DNA of 64,000 nt from Azonexus hydrophilus (GCF_001956855.1 NZ_MTHD01000001.1:496001-560000); one strand, 5' to 3'. Numbered from the stretch's first letter, positions 36,467-46,975 are shown. Notes: a model not told the origin generated them from the letters alone. Translations and numbers: made by a program.

Positions 36467-36533
36467 GATGAAACTCCCTTGTCGTATTGGTGCGGACGCT
36501 TCTGCTGACGTCGTCGCGACCAATGGCTCAACT

Positions 36534-37238
36534 CTAACGCATTCGCCGCCAGTTTTCGAGCATCTGCAGCGAGCGCGAATAGCTGTGCCGGATCTGCGCG
36601 TCATCGTAGCGATGCGCCTGCCCGACCGGACAGGCCTGGCGGGCCAGGCAGGCCTGTGCGCAGGGTGATGCAGGGCGCAGACGTTCGTCGCTGCAGGCAT
36701 CGAGCCGGAAGGGCTCGCCGCAGGCGCCGGCCGGGCAGGCGGTGATGCAGGGGCGACTGGCGCAGTCGAGGCATGGGCTGGTGTTTTCCGGAATCTTGCG
36801 GTCGACGGCTACTGTCGGGCAAAAATCGGTGTCGGCGATGACGACGCAGCGGTAGGCAAACCAGCTGCCCCAGTGGCGATCGACGCCGACCATGAAGGGC
36901 GACGGATGGTGCCAGCCGGCGAGCGCGCCGAGCGCCTGCAGGCCAACCCGCCAGGTGCCGGGGTAGACGATGCGGTAGCGCCGGTCCGGCAAAAATCCGG
37001 CAAACCAGCGGTCGACCGCAGCAATGGTGTAGTCGTCGATCGGGTGTTCGCCACGCTGACCGGCGGCCTGGACGCAGTCCCACAGCCGCCGGCCGGCGTG
37101 GCCGATCAGGATCAGCTGGCGTTCGCCCGGTGTCACGGCGAGTGGTGCCAGGACTTCTGCCGGCAGCCCGGCGAGGTTGAAGACATGTTGCCGGTTGAGG
37201 CCGGCGTCGTCGAGAAAGTGGCCGGGAAAGTCGGTCAT
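36534..37238 (-). CDS. QueG-like 4Fe-4S protein of unknown role
   Basis: The 234-residue protein has an N-terminal globular part and a C-terminal cysteine cluster CLDCASRPCITACPAGAC (about 152-170), plus further Cys residues in CAQACLARQACPVG. This looks like the ferredoxin-type C-terminal region of epoxyqueuosine reductase, but the protein is much shorter than QueG and lacks its cobalamin domain. Its start overlaps the dacB stop (ATGA). It might be an electron-transfer or methylation-related protein linked to the envelope, but the reaction is unknown. Confidence 0.7.
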   Translation of the reverse strand: MTDFPGHFLDDAGLNRQHVFNLAGLPAEVLAPLAVTPGERQLILIGHAGRRLWDCVQAAGQRGEHPIDDYTIAAVDRWFAGFLPDRRYRIVYPGTWRVGLQALGALAGWHHPSPFMVGVDRHWGSWFAYRCVVIADTDFCPTVAVDRKIPENTSPCLDCASRPCITACPAGACGEPFRLDACSDERLRPASPCAQACLARQACPVGQAHRYDDAQIRHSYSRSLQMLENWRRMR

Positions 37239-38647
37239 TGCTTTTCGGCGAGCCAGTTCAGCAGCGCATCCATCGCCGCCGCGCCGCCTTGGGCGCGCGG
37301 GTCGTTGATGAAGAAACTGAGGGCGTAGCGCCGGCCGCGGGCGTCGAGGGCGTAGCCGGCGGCGGTGCGGACGCCATTCAGCGTGCCCGTCTTGATATGG
37401 GCGCGACCGGTGGCCGGCGCGCCGTTCAGGCGTTTCTTCATGGTCCCGTCGACGCCGGCCAGCGGCATGCTGGCGATGAATTCGGGCATGACCGGGCTCT
37501 TCCAGGCATCGAGCAGCAAACGGTTCATGCTGCCGGCGCTGATGCGTTCGCTGCGCGACAGGCCGGAGCCGTTGTCGACGACCAGTTCGGGGAAATCGAG
37601 GCCGCGACTGGCCAGCCATTCGCCGATGCGCCGGGTGGCGCGTTCGGCGCTGGCCGGGGCGCCGCTGTTGCCGAGCGTCAGGAAGACCTGGCGGGCCATG
37701 ACGTTGTTGCTGTACTTGTTGATGTCACGCACGGCATCGGCCAGCGGAGGCGATTCGTGGCGGGCCAGTGGCAAGGCCGCCGACGGGGTGGCGCCGGCAC
37801 GTACCCGGCCGCCAAGCCGGCCACCGAGTTCCTGCCACAGGCTGAGGATCAGCCCTGCAGCGTGCGCATCGGCGGAGAGCGGGGCCAGGTTGAGCGTGCG
37901 TTCACCGCACTGGCTGGCGTAACTGCCTTGAATTTCCAGGCGCTGCCGGTGGCCATCCGGGATCACGGCGAGCGTGATGCGATCCTTCCAGTCGCTGCCG
38001 CAGGCGCCTGTAGTGCTGCGCAGCCGGTTGTCGACGAACAGTCCGGCACTGGGCGATTCGAGCAGCACGCGCGGCTGCCCGTCCTGTGGCTGGAGCGTGA
38101 AGCGCAGCGACTGGAAATCGAGCAGCAGGCCGTTGGGGCCGACGTTGTACGGACGTTGTGGCTTGTTGTCGAAGGCCGCCGGGTCGAAGTCGACCGGTGC
38201 AAAGATGCTGCGGTCGAGAACAATGTCGCCGTTGATGCGCTCGATGCCGCGCACGCGCAACTGGCGCAACAGCAGCCACAGATGCTCGATGGCGAAACGC
38301 GGGTCGCCGCTGCCGCGCAGGTAGAGATTTCCTTCAAGAACGCCGTTGACCGCAACATTGTCGGCGAGCGCCACGGTCTGCCAGGTGTAGGCCGGACCGA
38401 GCAGGTCGAGTGCAGCGTAGGTGGTGAGCAGCTTCATTACCGACGCCGGGTTCATTGCCGCGGCTGCGTTGTGGGCAATCAGCGATGTCCCCGAATCGAC
38501 TGCCTGGACGATCACCGCGACGCTGCCGACGGGGATCTGGGCGGCCTGCAGGGCCTGGGTCACGGCGGGTGGTAGCTGGGCGCGGACCGGCGTGGCGCCG
38601 ATCAGGGCGATTAGGCAGAAAAGCAGGAAAAGCGGTCGATGGATCAT
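37235..38647 (-). CDS. dacB: D-alanyl-D-alanine carboxypeptidase/endopeptidase (PBP4 family)
   Basis: The 470-residue protein has a signal peptide (MIHRPLFLLFCLIALIGATPVRA) and the S13 penicillin-binding motifs: SxxK in ASVMKLLTTY near 63, SxN in KYSNNVMARQ near 300, and KTG in HIKTGTLNGVRT near 410. It trims peptide stems and cleaves crosslinks in the periplasm. A start 15 codons upstream is in frame, but the signal peptide fits the ATG at 38647. It is the first gene of a minus-strand series continuing into the Fe-S gene by overlap. Confidence 0.92.
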   Translation of the reverse strand: MIHRPLFLLFCLIALIGATPVRAQLPPAVTQALQAAQIPVGSVAVIVQAVDSGTSLIAHNAAAAMNPASVMKLLTTYAALDLLGPAYTWQTVALADNVAVNGVLEGNLYLRGSGDPRFAIEHLWLLLRQLRVRGIERINGDIVLDRSIFAPVDFDPAAFDNKPQRPYNVGPNGLLLDFQSLRFTLQPQDGQPRVLLESPSAGLFVDNRLRSTTGACGSDWKDRITLAVIPDGHRQRLEIQGSYASQCGERTLNLAPLSADAHAAGLILSLWQELGGRLGGRVRAGATPSAALPLARHESPPLADAVRDINKYSNNVMARQVFLTLGNSGAPASAERATRRIGEWLASRGLDFPELVVDNGSGLSRSERISAGSMNRLLLDAWKSPVMPEFIASMPLAGVDGTMKKRLNGAPATGRAHIKTGTLNGVRTAAGYALDARGRRYALSFFINDPRAQGGAAAMDALLNWLAEKQ

Positions 38648-38668
38648 GTGGCTGGTGTTGGTGAACGG

Positions 38669-38694
38669 GAATGGGAGCCCGAAGGCTCCCATTC
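38669..38694 (-). terminator. Strong hairpin downstream of the chemoreceptor gene
   Basis: An 11-base perfect stem (GAATGGGAGCC and its complement) closes a 4-base loop that reads TTCG on the minus strand. It lies 25 bases after the chemoreceptor stop and before dacB. There is no clear U-tract, so it could instead be a processing or attenuation hairpin. Confidence 0.55.
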
Positions 38695-38718
38695 TACGTT
38701 GCCGCTGTCAGCGCGCGT

Positions 38719-40803
38719 TCAGCGCTTGTAAAGATCGAAGCCGGCAATCAGGTCGGCCAGGGTTTTCGAGGTTTGCAGCAATTCGTTGGCCGCCTGGCGG
38801 GCCGAGCGTGCCGAGTTGGTGTTCTGCTCGATCAGGTCGGTGATCTGCTGCATGCTGCTGGCGACCTCTTCGCTGGCGATGCCTTGCTGGCGTGCGGCAT
38901 CGGAAATCTGCCCGGCCATCAGCGAAACCTGGCTTGACGACTGGGTGATGCCCTCCAGGCCGGCGACGCTTTCGCGCAGCTTGCCGATGCCCGTTTCCAC
39001 TTCCTGCGACGCGAGATCCATGCTGGCAACCGCCTGCGCCGTCACCGACTGGATTTCGTTGACCGTCTTGTTGATATCGGCGGTCGAGGTGGTGGTGCGC
39101 TCGGCCAGCTTGCGTACCTCGTCGGCGACGACGGCAAAACCGCGGCCCTGTTCGCCGGCCCGCGCTGCCTCGATGGCGGCATTGAGCGCCAGCAGGTTGG
39201 TCTGGCTGGCGATGTCTGCAATCACGCCAGTGATGTCGCCGATCTTGGCGATCGAGCGGTTGAGCTGGTCGATGGTGCTGTTCGAGGCGCTGACGGCATC
39301 GACGACGCGGGTGGTGGCAGCCATGCTCTGGCTGATGTTGGCATTGCTTTCGTTCACCTGTGTCTGCGACTCGCGGGCTGCACTTGCCGTGTCCTGGGCG
39401 TTGGCGGCCACTTCCTGCACCGACTGGCTGAACTCCTCGGTGGCTGCCGCTACCCCTTCGACGCTGGCCTGCTGCTGTTCCGACTGGGCGGTGACCTGGC
39501 TCATCTGCGATTCGAGCAGCTTGCTGCGGGAGTCGATGGCTTTCGAGGCGGTATTGATTTCGTCGAGCATTGCTTTCAGCGTGCCTTGCATCAGGCCGAG
39601 GTTGCACAGCAACAGCCCGGTTTCGTCGCGGCCTTCAATGTCGATTTCGTCGGTCAGCTTGCCTTCGGCGATGCGGTCAAACTGGGTGATGGCCTTGCGG
39701 ATCGGACCGACGATCGCGGCAACGAGGAAGGCGCCACCGACAATGCCGAGCAGGATAGCCAGTGCCAGCAGGCCGATGCTCAGGTTGCGGATTGTGTGAT
39801 ATTCAGCCTCGGCTGTTGTATAGCGGGTATTGGCGCTGTCGGCCAGTTCCTGGACCAGGGCCAGGCCATCGCGCTGCATTTCGGCATAGAGCGGATTGAT
39901 GTTGCGCAACAGGGTGATGTTGGCATCCATGTAATTACCCTGCTTCAGCATGTCGCGGGCGACATTGACGCCTTCGCGGGAAAAGCGCTCGCGCGTTTCG
40001 CCGAATTTCTCGAGCAGTGCCTTCTGCTTGTCGCTCATTGGCGCCGCCTTGAGCTTCTCCAGCAGTTCGTTGATTTCCTTGCGGTTGTTCAGCGTGGCGT
40101 CAATGTGTGCATCGATCGGGTGATCGTGCAGCTTGGCAAACGAGTTTTCCGGGTTGTGCTGCAGGCCGAGCATGATCTGTGAACGGTTGTCCGACAGCAG
40201 GAACATCATCCGGTTGATGGTGTTCGATGGCAGCAGGTCTTCGCGGTACATCGCGTTCAGTTCTTCGTCGGTGCTCTTCAGGCCGTTGATGCTGACGACG
40301 CCAACGATGGCCATCAAGGTGACGAGCACGCCCATCGTTGCCCAGATGCGGGTGCGCAGGGACAGCGACTTGCGGCCGGTCGTCGGCAGCTTGCCCTTTT
40401 GTCCGGCCGCCGCATAGGCCGCTTCGGCGGCTGCGCGCTTGGTGCTGTTCGCTGGCGTGCGCACCGACATGTAGCCGGTGATCTGGCCATTGTTCTTGAC
40501 CGGGACGACAAAGGCCTCGACCCAGTAGAAATCGCCGTTCTTGCAGCGGTTCTTGACCAGGCCGCGCCAGGGCAGGCCGGATTTGACCGTCGTCCACAAG
40601 TCGTTGAAGGCGGCCTCCGGCATGTCCGGATGGCGCACCATGTTGTGATTCTTGCCAATCAGTTCGCTGCGGGTAAAACCGCTGATCTCGACGAATGCGT
40701 CGTTGGCATAGGTGATGATGCCCTTGAGATCGGTACGGGAAACCAGATAGGTATTCGGGGGGAAGTGCACTTCATGCTGGGTTACGGGCTGATTATTTTT
40801 CAT
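38719..40803 (-). CDS. Methyl-accepting chemotaxis protein with N-terminal PAS domain (Aer-like)
   Basis: The 694-residue protein begins with a PAS domain (about 15-125; [20 protein letters not shown] and [15 protein letters not shown]), as in Aer-type redox sensors. TM1 follows (about 150-172), a periplasmic four-helix-type sensor (about 175-340), TM2 (about 345-370), HAMP and the cytoplasmic signalling hairpin with [23 protein letters not shown] near 545. Presence of both a cytosolic PAS and a periplasmic sensor suggests two inputs. The partners (CheA/CheW) are not in the window. Confidence 0.93.
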   Translation of the reverse strand: MKNNQPVTQHEVHFPPNTYLVSRTDLKGIITYANDAFVEISGFTRSELIGKNHNMVRHPDMPEAAFNDLWTTVKSGLPWRGLVKNRCKNGDFYWVEAFVVPVKNNGQITGYMSVRTPANSTKRAAAEAAYAAAGQKGKLPTTGRKSLSLRTRIWATMGVLVTLMAIVGVVSINGLKSTDEELNAMYREDLLPSNTINRMMFLLSDNRSQIMLGLQHNPENSFAKLHDHPIDAHIDATLNNRKEINELLEKLKAAPMSDKQKALLEKFGETRERFSREGVNVARDMLKQGNYMDANITLLRNINPLYAEMQRDGLALVQELADSANTRYTTAEAEYHTIRNLSIGLLALAILLGIVGGAFLVAAIVGPIRKAITQFDRIAEGKLTDEIDIEGRDETGLLLCNLGLMQGTLKAMLDEINTASKAIDSRSKLLESQMSQVTAQSEQQQASVEGVAAATEEFSQSVQEVAANAQDTASAARESQTQVNESNANISQSMAATTRVVDAVSASNSTIDQLNRSIAKIGDITGVIADIASQTNLLALNAAIEAARAGEQGRGFAVVADEVRKLAERTTTSTADINKTVNEIQSVTAQAVASMDLASQEVETGIGKLRESVAGLEGITQSSSQVSLMAGQISDAARQQGIASEEVASSMQQITDLIEQNTNSARSARQAANELLQTSKTLADLIAGFDLYKR

Positions 40804-40965
40804 TATTGGTCCGGAAACGTTGCGGAGAATGCTTTTGAAAACCGGTTGGCGTTATTCAAAACATTGTTTTCAAGGCCGCTCAATGCCTTAGAGAATTGAA
40901 TATATAACTTTAGTGGTGCGTTGTGTGGAATGTAACTGTCCTGTGACACTGTTCATGCAGGTAAT

Positions 40966-40997
40966 AAAAAAGCCCGGTGGATTTGCCGGGCTTTTTT
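40966..40997 (-). terminator. Rho-independent terminator of the OmpA gene
   Basis: A 12-base perfect inverted repeat (AAAAAAGCCCGG / CCGGGCTTTTTT) with an 8-base loop lies 22 bases after the OmpA-family stop on the minus strand. A/T runs flank both sides, so it would work in both directions. It separates this gene from the chemoreceptor. Confidence 0.9.
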
Positions 40998-41019
40998 CTG
41001 TTGCGGGGAATGTTCCTGT

Positions 41020-41577
41020 TTATTGTTCGCGCTCGTAAATCACGTCGGCACGGCGGTTTTCCGCCCAGGCTTCCTCGTCCCGGCCAAGCAGTTTCGGCTT
41101 CCGCTTGCCCCAGGTCTTGACGGCAACCTGGGTGGCTTCCGCGCCATGGCCAAGCAGGGTGGCACGAACGCTCTGCGCGCGTTTCAGGCCGAGGCGGTTG
41201 TTGTAGGCGGCGCTGCCGCGTTCATCGGCGTGACCTTCGATGCGGACGCGGGCAGTCGGGTTGCGCGCCAGGTAGCGGGCATGGGCCATCAGGATTGGAT
41301 CGTAGTCGGCCTTGATGTCGGCCTTGTCGAGGTCGAAATAGACGCTACGCTGGGTGCGCAAACCTTCTTCGTCCATCCGGATCGGTGCCTGTTCGGTTTC
41401 CCGGGCGGCCATGGCCTGCTGCGGTTGAAGTTCGGCGGGAACGGGCTGGCCGAGCAGTCCGGGGTGAACCTTGAGTGTGCCGCTCTGGGCAACCTGTCGG
41501 GTGGCCGATGGGTCGCTGGTGGCAGCGCAGGCGCTGAGCAGGGAGGCAAGCAGGAGAACGAGGGGCAGGTTGCGCAT
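41020..41577 (-). CDS. OmpA-family (Pal-like) lipoprotein
   Basis: The 185-residue protein has a lipoprotein signal with the LLSAC lipobox at about 13-17 and a C-terminal OmpA peptidoglycan-binding domain. Landmarks are VYFDLDKADIKADYDPIL and IEGHADERGSAAYNNRLGLKRA, with the conserved Asp and Arg that bind diaminopimelate. It anchors outer membrane and cell wall. It differs from the Pal of the Tol system by its linker, and no tol genes are near. A strong terminator follows it. Confidence 0.9.
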   Translation of the reverse strand: MRNLPLVLLLASLLSACAATSDPSATRQVAQSGTLKVHPGLLGQPVPAELQPQQAMAARETEQAPIRMDEEGLRTQRSVYFDLDKADIKADYDPILMAHARYLARNPTARVRIEGHADERGSAAYNNRLGLKRAQSVRATLLGHGAEATQVAVKTWGKRKPKLLGRDEEAWAENRRADVIYEREQ

Positions 41578-41642
41578 GATTTTCAGGCGTCGACGAAAGC
41601 GGGGAATGATATCCGCTCTACTGTTTCAGAGCCAGTTCTGAC

Positions 41643-41653
41643 TTGCGGTCAAC
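41643..41653 (+). repeat. Intergenic copy of the iterated 11-mer TTGCGGTCRAC
   Basis: An exact copy (TTGCGGTCAAC) lies between the divergent OmpA and hemA genes and is followed directly by the 16-base palindrome and an A-run. It is outside any coding frame. Confidence 0.7.
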
Positions 41654-41669
41654 TTTGCGCCGGCGCAAA
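41654..41669. repeat. 16-base perfect palindrome upstream of hemA
   Basis: TTTGCGCCGGCGCAAA is a perfect palindrome placed about 20 bases upstream of the hemA -10 element, over the expected -35 region. It is therefore a candidate operator for a dimeric regulator. It is also immediately next to an exact copy of the iterated 11-mer. Confidence 0.45.
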
Positions 41670-41688
41670 AAATGTGCCGTTTGGCCAG

Positions 41689-41697
41689 TGATATAAT
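41689..41697 (+). promoter_or_regulatory. hemA promoter with extended -10
   Basis: TGATATAAT provides a TG-n-TATAAT extended -10 element with a perfect consensus hexamer at 41692-41697. Transcription would begin near 41704, giving a 5-prime leader of about 26 bases. There is no good -35 hexamer, as expected for extended -10 promoters. Confidence 0.65.
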
Positions 41698-41729
41698 CGC
41701 CCACCAAATTCTGCACCTGGCGCATCCCA

Positions 41730-42980
41730 GTGATCTTCACCCTCGGCATCAACCATCATTCAGCCCCGCTTGCCATCCGCGAGCGCGTCGCCTTCGGTGC
41801 CGACAAACTGCACCATGCCCTGGCCGAACTGGCTAATGCCAAGGTGGTACGCGAGGTCGCCATCCTGTCGACCTGCAACCGGACTGAAATCTATTGCGCT
41901 GCCGAGTCAGCGCAGCGCGTCGTCGACTGGTTGTGTGCCTACCATCAGGTGACCTACGACGATCTGTCGCCCTTCCTCTATGTTCATGATCAGCCAGCGG
42001 CTGTCCGGCATGCGTTTCGTGTTGCCTGTGGTCTTGATTCCATGGTCATTGGCGAACCGCAGATACTGGGGCAGGTCAAGGATGCGGTGCGCGCCGCGGA
42101 AGAGGTCGGCACGCTGGGTACGCAATTGCACAAGCTGTTCCAGCGGGCCTTCTCGGTCGCCAAGGAAGTGCGCAGCACGACAGCCATTGGCGCCAACATC
42201 GTTTCCATGGCCGCCGCCGGCGTGCATCTGGCCGAGCGTATTTTCGAGTCGGTGGCCGGTCAGCGCATCCTGTTCATCGGTGCCGGCGAGATGATCGAGC
42301 TGTGCGCGGCACATTTCTGCGCCGAGAAGCCGAAGCAGGTCACGGTTGCCAACCGGACCGTCGAACGCGGTCGGGAGCTGGCAGACCGCTACGGCGGCTC
42401 GGCCATTCGCCTGGATGAACTGGCCGATGCGCTGCCGCAGCACGACATCGTCGTTTCCTGTACCGCCAGTCCGTTGCCGATCATCGGCCTGGGCATGGCC
42501 GAACGGGCGATCAAGGCCCGCCGGCATCGGCCGATCTTCATCGTCGACCTGGCCGTGCCGCGCGATGTCGAGGAAGAAGTCGGTGAACTCGACGACGTCT
42601 TCCTCTATACCGTGGATGATCTGGCGCAGATCGTCGAAAGCGGCATGGAGTCGCGCCAGGCTGCCGTGGTCGAGGCCGAAGGGATCATCGGTCAGCGCGT
42701 GCAGGATTTCATCGGCTGGTTGCAGGCCCGCGATACGGTACCGGTGATCCGGGCCTTGCGCGATTCCGCCGAGCGCATCCGGCGCAATGAAATGGAGCAC
42801 GCACTTAAACTGCTGGCGCGTGGCGAGGCGCCGGAAAAGGTCGTCGAACAGCTATCGCAGCGCTTGAGCAACAAGTTCCTGCATGCGCCGACGAGCACGC
42901 TGAATGCGGCTGACGGCGCGGATCGCCGGGATCTGCAGGTGGCGGTGGAGCGCCTGTTCCACCTGCACAGTGGCGATTAG
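41730..42980 (+). CDS. hemA: Glutamyl-tRNA reductase
   Basis: The 416-residue protein has the catalytic Cys in [11 protein letters not shown] near residue 50 and the NADPH-binding [13 protein letters not shown] near 190. The C-terminal dimerisation helix contains [14 protein letters not shown]. It makes glutamate-1-semialdehyde, the first committed tetrapyrrole precursor. The start is GTG with no clear ribosome site, which may keep expression low. In many betaproteobacteria hemA leads directly into prfA, but here a GGDEF gene on the other strand is in between, overlapping hemA by 4 bases. Confidence 0.97.
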   Translation: MIFTLGINHHSAPLAIRERVAFGADKLHHALAELANAKVVREVAILSTCNRTEIYCAAESAQRVVDWLCAYHQVTYDDLSPFLYVHDQPAAVRHAFRVACGLDSMVIGEPQILGQVKDAVRAAEEVGTLGTQLHKLFQRAFSVAKEVRSTTAIGANIVSMAAAGVHLAERIFESVAGQRILFIGAGEMIELCAAHFCAEKPKQVTVANRTVERGRELADRYGGSAIRLDELADALPQHDIVVSCTASPLPIIGLGMAERAIKARRHRPIFIVDLAVPRDVEEEVGELDDVFLYTVDDLAQIVESGMESRQAAVVEAEGIIGQRVQDFIGWLQARDTVPVIRALRDSAERIRRNEMEHALKLLARGEAPEKVVEQLSQRLSNKFLHAPTSTLNAADGADRRDLQVAVERLFHLHSGD

Positions 42981-44584
42981 GCGCTGATGATGCGGTTGCG
43001 CCCGGCTCGCTTGGCTTCGAGCAAGGCGTCGTCGGCGGCACCGATCAGCGCGGAGGCGCTGCGGTAAGTGGGTAGTGCGGCGACACCGCAACTGAAGGTC
43101 GTGCGCAGCGTACCTTGGGCATGGGCGTGTGGTAACTGGGAAAAATCCTCGCGAATCTGCTCAAGCAGCCGGATCGCATGCGCCGGTTCGATGTCGGCCA
43201 GGGCAACGATGAATTCCTCGCCACCGTAACGGCCGATCAGATCTGTATTGCGCAGCCGGCCACGCAGCAGCCAGGCCATGCTGCGGATGACCTGGTCCCC
43301 GACCGGGTGGCCGTAAGTATCGTTCACCATCTTGAAGCGGTCGATGTCGATCATCGCGACAACCAGTTCACCATCCGGTAAGGCAGCCTGCAGCAGGCGT
43401 TCGACCTGACTCTTCGAGGTCGAGTGATTGAGCAGCCCGGTCAGGCTGTCGTGCTGACCTGAGTAGAGCATCTCGCGGTAGCGTTCGATCTTGGTTTTGA
43501 CAACTGACGCCAGGATGATCGGATTGACCGGCTTGGTCAGGAACTGGTCGCCGCCGAGGCGCAGTGCTTCGACCTGCTGCACGATGTCGGTTTCGCTCGA
43601 CAGATAGATCACCGGCAGCGCCTGGAATTCCGGAATCTGGCGCAGTGCGCTGGTGACCTCGACGCCGGTGCAGAAGGGCATGTACATGTCCATCAGGATG
43701 GCGTCGGGGCGGTATTCGTTGGCAACCTCCAGCAGCTGGCGGGGGTCGTTGATAGCACGGCTGTCGATGCCGTGTTGCGACAGCGAGCGGCGGATGTGGG
43801 CGACGGCGGTGGCCGAGTCCTCGACGATCAGCACGCGGTGCATTTCCTGTTCGTGCATTTCGACCAGATCGAGGATGCGCGACAGGACATCGCTGACCTT
43901 GTTGCCGACCGGCACGCAGGCGTCGGCGCCGGCGCGTTGCAGCAGCACGATGCTCTGCAGGTTGGAGGGCACCGACAGACAGTAGAAGTAGCTGGTCGGG
44001 AAGCGGGTGCGCAGGGCGACGATGGCGGCGATTGCCGCTGGTGGGTAGGCCCGGCCTTCGGTATCGGGAATGAAGGTGATGGCCAGAGGTGGTTCTTCGC
44101 TGGCCGGTTGCGCATCCCAGGAAATCGCCTCCGGGGTGAACCCGAAAAATCCCAGTTGTTCGGCGAGCGAGGCTGACCAGGGGTGCCCGTCGCGGGCGAC
44201 GATGACTACGCGTCGTGGTTGTTTCCAGCCTTCGCCGGTATTGCCTTCGGCCGTGTCGAGGACGCGCCGGGCAAGGATGGCCGGGGTTTCGTGGCGCCGC
44301 AGTTCGCCGAGGATGATGCTCAGCTTGCGCTCGATGGCAATCGCCTGATCGAGCGGGATTGGATGCATCTCGCGATCGGCGAAGAAGGTCAGCGCCGTGT
44401 TTTCGAGTTCCTGGCAGGCCCGGACGAGACCCGGCAGGTGCTGGCGATGGAGTTGTTCGGTCAGCCCGTTCAGCGACAGCGTGAATTCGACGAAGAGGTC
44501 GAATTCACCTTGTGCTCGATAGCTTTCCCAACCGCGCTCGAGCATGGCGGCAAGGGCAACAATGGAATTGGGAAAGTTGGACAT
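42977..44584 (-). CDS. Response regulator with degenerate receiver, receiver and GGDEF diguanylate cyclase domains
   Basis: The 535-residue protein has a helical N-terminal region (about 1-110), then what looks like a degenerate receiver (about 120-245, [20 protein letters not shown], lacking the acidic pair). A true receiver follows (about 248-370) with the Asp in [12 protein letters not shown]. The C-terminal GGDEF domain (about 385-535) has an intact active site GGEEF and an RxxD inhibitory site (RNTD) five residues before it. It should make cyclic di-GMP with product inhibition. The start at 44584 precedes the conserved sequence; a further 8 codons upstream are open. Confidence 0.9.
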   Translation of the reverse strand: MSNFPNSIVALAAMLERGWESYRAQGEFDLFVEFTLSLNGLTEQLHRQHLPGLVRACQELENTALTFFADREMHPIPLDQAIAIERKLSIILGELRRHETPAILARRVLDTAEGNTGEGWKQPRRVVIVARDGHPWSASLAEQLGFFGFTPEAISWDAQPASEEPPLAITFIPDTEGRAYPPAAIAAIVALRTRFPTSYFYCLSVPSNLQSIVLLQRAGADACVPVGNKVSDVLSRILDLVEMHEQEMHRVLIVEDSATAVAHIRRSLSQHGIDSRAINDPRQLLEVANEYRPDAILMDMYMPFCTGVEVTSALRQIPEFQALPVIYLSSETDIVQQVEALRLGGDQFLTKPVNPIILASVVKTKIERYREMLYSGQHDSLTGLLNHSTSKSQVERLLQAALPDGELVVAMIDIDRFKMVNDTYGHPVGDQVIRSMAWLLRGRLRNTDLIGRYGGEEFIVALADIEPAHAIRLLEQIREDFSQLPHAHAQGTLRTTFSCGVAALPTYRSASALIGAADDALLEAKRAGRNRIISA

Positions 44585-44712
44585 CGCGTCGGTTTCGGAA
44601 TCGGGCAATTATGCGGATGGAACGTCGCCATGGCAATCTCGGCTGATTACCGGGGGCAAGTGAACTCGGTTACCATTACGCCCCTTCAACCCCGGCCGGC
44701 TGGCTACACGCA

Positions 44713-45795
44713 ATGAAACCGAGCATTCGCCAAAAACTGGACCTGCTGGTCGATCGTCTCGACGAAATCGACCGCATGTTGTCGGCCCCGAGCACGGCTG
44801 GCGACATGGACCAGTTTCGCAAGCTGTCGCGCGAACGCGCCGAAATTGACCCGGTGATCGCGCAGTTCAACGCCTTCCGCCAGGCCGAGAACGACCTGGC
44901 CGAGGCCGAAGCGATGCGTGCCGACCTGGAAATGCGCGATTTCGCCGAAGAGGAAATCGCCGCCGCCAAGGCGCGCCTGCCCGAACTCGAAATCGAGCTG
45001 CAGAAGTTGCTGCTGCCGAAGGACCCCAACGACGAGCGCAGCGTGCTGCTGGAAATCCGCGCCGGTACCGGCGGTGACGAGTCGGCGTTGTTTGCCGGCG
45101 ACCTGTTCCGCATGTATTCGCGCTACGCCGAGCGTCAGCGCTGGCAGGTCGAGGTGCTGTCGGCGAGCGAATCGGAACTCGGCGGTTACCGCGAAATCAT
45201 CTGCCGGATCGGCGGCAACGGCGCCTATTCGCGGCTCAAGTTCGAATCCGGCGGGCATCGCGTGCAGCGCGTGCCGGAAACCGAAACCCAGGGCCGCATC
45301 CATACCTCGGCGTGTACCGTCGCGATCATGCCGGAAGTCGATGAAGTCGAGGACGTGAACCTCAATCCGGCCGACCTGCGCATCGACACCTTCCGCGCCT
45401 CGGGCGCCGGCGGCCAGCACATCAACAAGACCGATTCGGCGGTGCGCATCACGCACATCCCGACCGGCATCGTTGCCGAATGTCAGGACGGCCGCTCGCA
45501 GCACGCCAACAAGGCTTCGGCGATGAAGGTGCTGGCGGCGCGGATCAAGGATGTGCAGGTGCGCGCGCAGCAGGCGCATATCTCGAGTACCCGGAAGAGC
45601 CTGATCGGCTCCGGCGACCGTTCCGAGCGCATCCGCACCTACAACTTTCCGCAGGGCCGGATCACCGATCACCGGATCAACCTGACGCTGTACAAGATCG
45701 CCGCGATCATGGACGGTGACATGGACGAACTGCTCGGCGCACTGGCTGCCGAACACCAGGCCGACCTGCTGGCCGAACTCGCCGAGCAGCAATGA
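44713..45795 (+). CDS. prfA: Peptide chain release factor 1
   Basis: At 360 residues the product is standard. It has the GGQ motif in [13 protein letters not shown] near residue 230, which enters the peptidyl transferase centre. The stop-codon recognition region is present, though the PxT tripeptide is not picked out here. It terminates translation at UAA and UAG. It overlaps prmC by ATGA, and PrmC methylates the GGQ Gln of this protein. Confidence 0.97.
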   Translation: MKPSIRQKLDLLVDRLDEIDRMLSAPSTAGDMDQFRKLSRERAEIDPVIAQFNAFRQAENDLAEAEAMRADLEMRDFAEEEIAAAKARLPELEIELQKLLLPKDPNDERSVLLEIRAGTGGDESALFAGDLFRMYSRYAERQRWQVEVLSASESELGGYREIICRIGGNGAYSRLKFESGGHRVQRVPETETQGRIHTSACTVAIMPEVDEVEDVNLNPADLRIDTFRASGAGGQHINKTDSAVRITHIPTGIVAECQDGRSQHANKASAMKVLAARIKDVQVRAQQAHISSTRKSLIGSGDRSERIRTYNFPQGRITDHRINLTLYKIAAIMDGDMDELLGALAAEHQADLLAELAEQQ

Positions 45796-46616
45796 CCACG
45801 CTCGGCGAAGCGCTGGCTGCCGCGCGGCAGCGGATCGACCGGCTCGATGCCCGGTTGCTGCTGCAATACGCCACCGGCTGCACGCACGCCGACCTGCTGG
45901 CGCGGCCGGAAACGCCGGTGATCGCGCCGGCGTATGCCCAATTCGCCGAGTGGGTCGAGCGCCGCGCCGCCGGCGAGCCGCTGGCCTATCTGGTCGGCGA
46001 AGCCGAATTCCGCGGCCAGGTGTTTCAGGTGTCGCCCGAGGTGCTGATCCCGCGTCCGGAAACCGAAGTCTTGATCGATCTTGCGGTCGACCGTCTGAAA
46101 ACGCAGAAAACCGCCCGCGTCGTCGATCTCGGCACCGGTTCCGGCATCGTCGCCATCTCGCTGGCGCTCGAATGTCCGCAGGTCGGGATTGTTGCGGTCG
46201 ACCTGTCGCCCGGGGCAATTTCCGTCGCCCGCAACAACGCCGGCCGGCTCGGTGCCGCTGTCGATTTTCGCCAGGGTGACTGGTTCGCGCCGCTGACCGG
46301 CGAACGCTTCGACCTGATCGTCTCCAATCCGCCCTACGTCGCCGACGGTGACCCGCACCTGAGCCGGGACGGTCTCCCGTTCGAGCCGCAGATGGCGCTC
46401 AGTGATCTGGAAAAGGGCGGCGACGGCCTGGCCTGCATCCGCCGCATCGTCGCCGCCGCACCTGCCTTCCTCAACCCCGGCGGCTGGCTGCTGTTCGAGC
46501 ACGGTTACGACCAGGGCGCAGCCAGCCGGAACTTATTGACCGCCGCCGGGTTCAAAGCGGCGTTCACCCATCCCGACCTCGCCGGTACCGATCGCGTATC
46601 CGGCGGCCAATTGTAA
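45792..46616 (+). CDS. prmC: Release factor glutamine methyltransferase
   Basis: The 274-residue protein has an N-terminal helical domain (about 1-75) and a Rossmann methyltransferase with [18 protein letters not shown] (SAM motif I, about 115) and the catalytic [13 protein letters not shown] near 180. It methylates the Gln of the GGQ motif in release factors. Two exact copies of the iterated 11-mer lie inside, 111 bases apart. grxD follows after 14 bases. Confidence 0.96.
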   Translation: MTTLGEALAAARQRIDRLDARLLLQYATGCTHADLLARPETPVIAPAYAQFAEWVERRAAGEPLAYLVGEAEFRGQVFQVSPEVLIPRPETEVLIDLAVDRLKTQKTARVVDLGTGSGIVAISLALECPQVGIVAVDLSPGAISVARNNAGRLGAAVDFRQGDWFAPLTGERFDLIVSNPPYVADGDPHLSRDGLPFEPQMALSDLEKGGDGLACIRRIVAAAPAFLNPGGWLLFEHGYDQGAASRNLLTAAGFKAAFTHPDLAGTDRVSGGQL

Positions 46617-46630
46617 TTTCTGGAGACAGC

Positions 46631-46954
46631 ATGTCCGACGTTCAGCAACGCATCCACGCCACCGTGACCGGCAACCCGGTCGTCCTCTACATGAAGGGCG
46701 ATGCCCGTTTCCCGCAATGCGGCTTTTCCGCGACTGTCGTGCAGGTTCTCAAGGTCTGTGGCGTCACCGATTTCGTCACGGTCAACGTGCTGGCCGACGA
46801 GGAAATCCGTAACGGCGTCAAGGAATACGCCAACTGGCCGACGATTCCGCAGCTCTACATCAAGGGCGAATTCGTCGGTGGCTGCGATATCGTCAAGGAA
46901 ATGTACCAGACCGGCGAACTGCAGCAGATGCTCGAAGGCATTGCCCAGGTCTGA
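46631..46954 (+). CDS. grxD: Monothiol glutaredoxin
   Basis: The 107-residue protein has the monothiol active site CGFS in [15 protein letters not shown] near residue 31 and the GSH-binding WPTIPQLYI and GGCDIV segments. Grx4-type proteins hold and transfer 2Fe-2S clusters in the cytosol. A GGAG-type site precedes the start. It closes the prfA-prmC-grxD operon and is followed by a strong terminator. Confidence 0.96.
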   Translation: MSDVQQRIHATVTGNPVVLYMKGDARFPQCGFSATVVQVLKVCGVTDFVTVNVLADEEIRNGVKEYANWPTIPQLYIKGEFVGGCDIVKEMYQTGELQQMLEGIAQV

Positions 46955-46975
46955 GTTTTCGCTGGCCACAATGAC

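Noticed and set aside
40804..40965. A FliA-type (sigma-28) promoter before the chemoreceptor gene
   Set aside because: No TAAA-n15-GCCGATAA match on the minus strand; only weak sigma-70-like boxes are visible.
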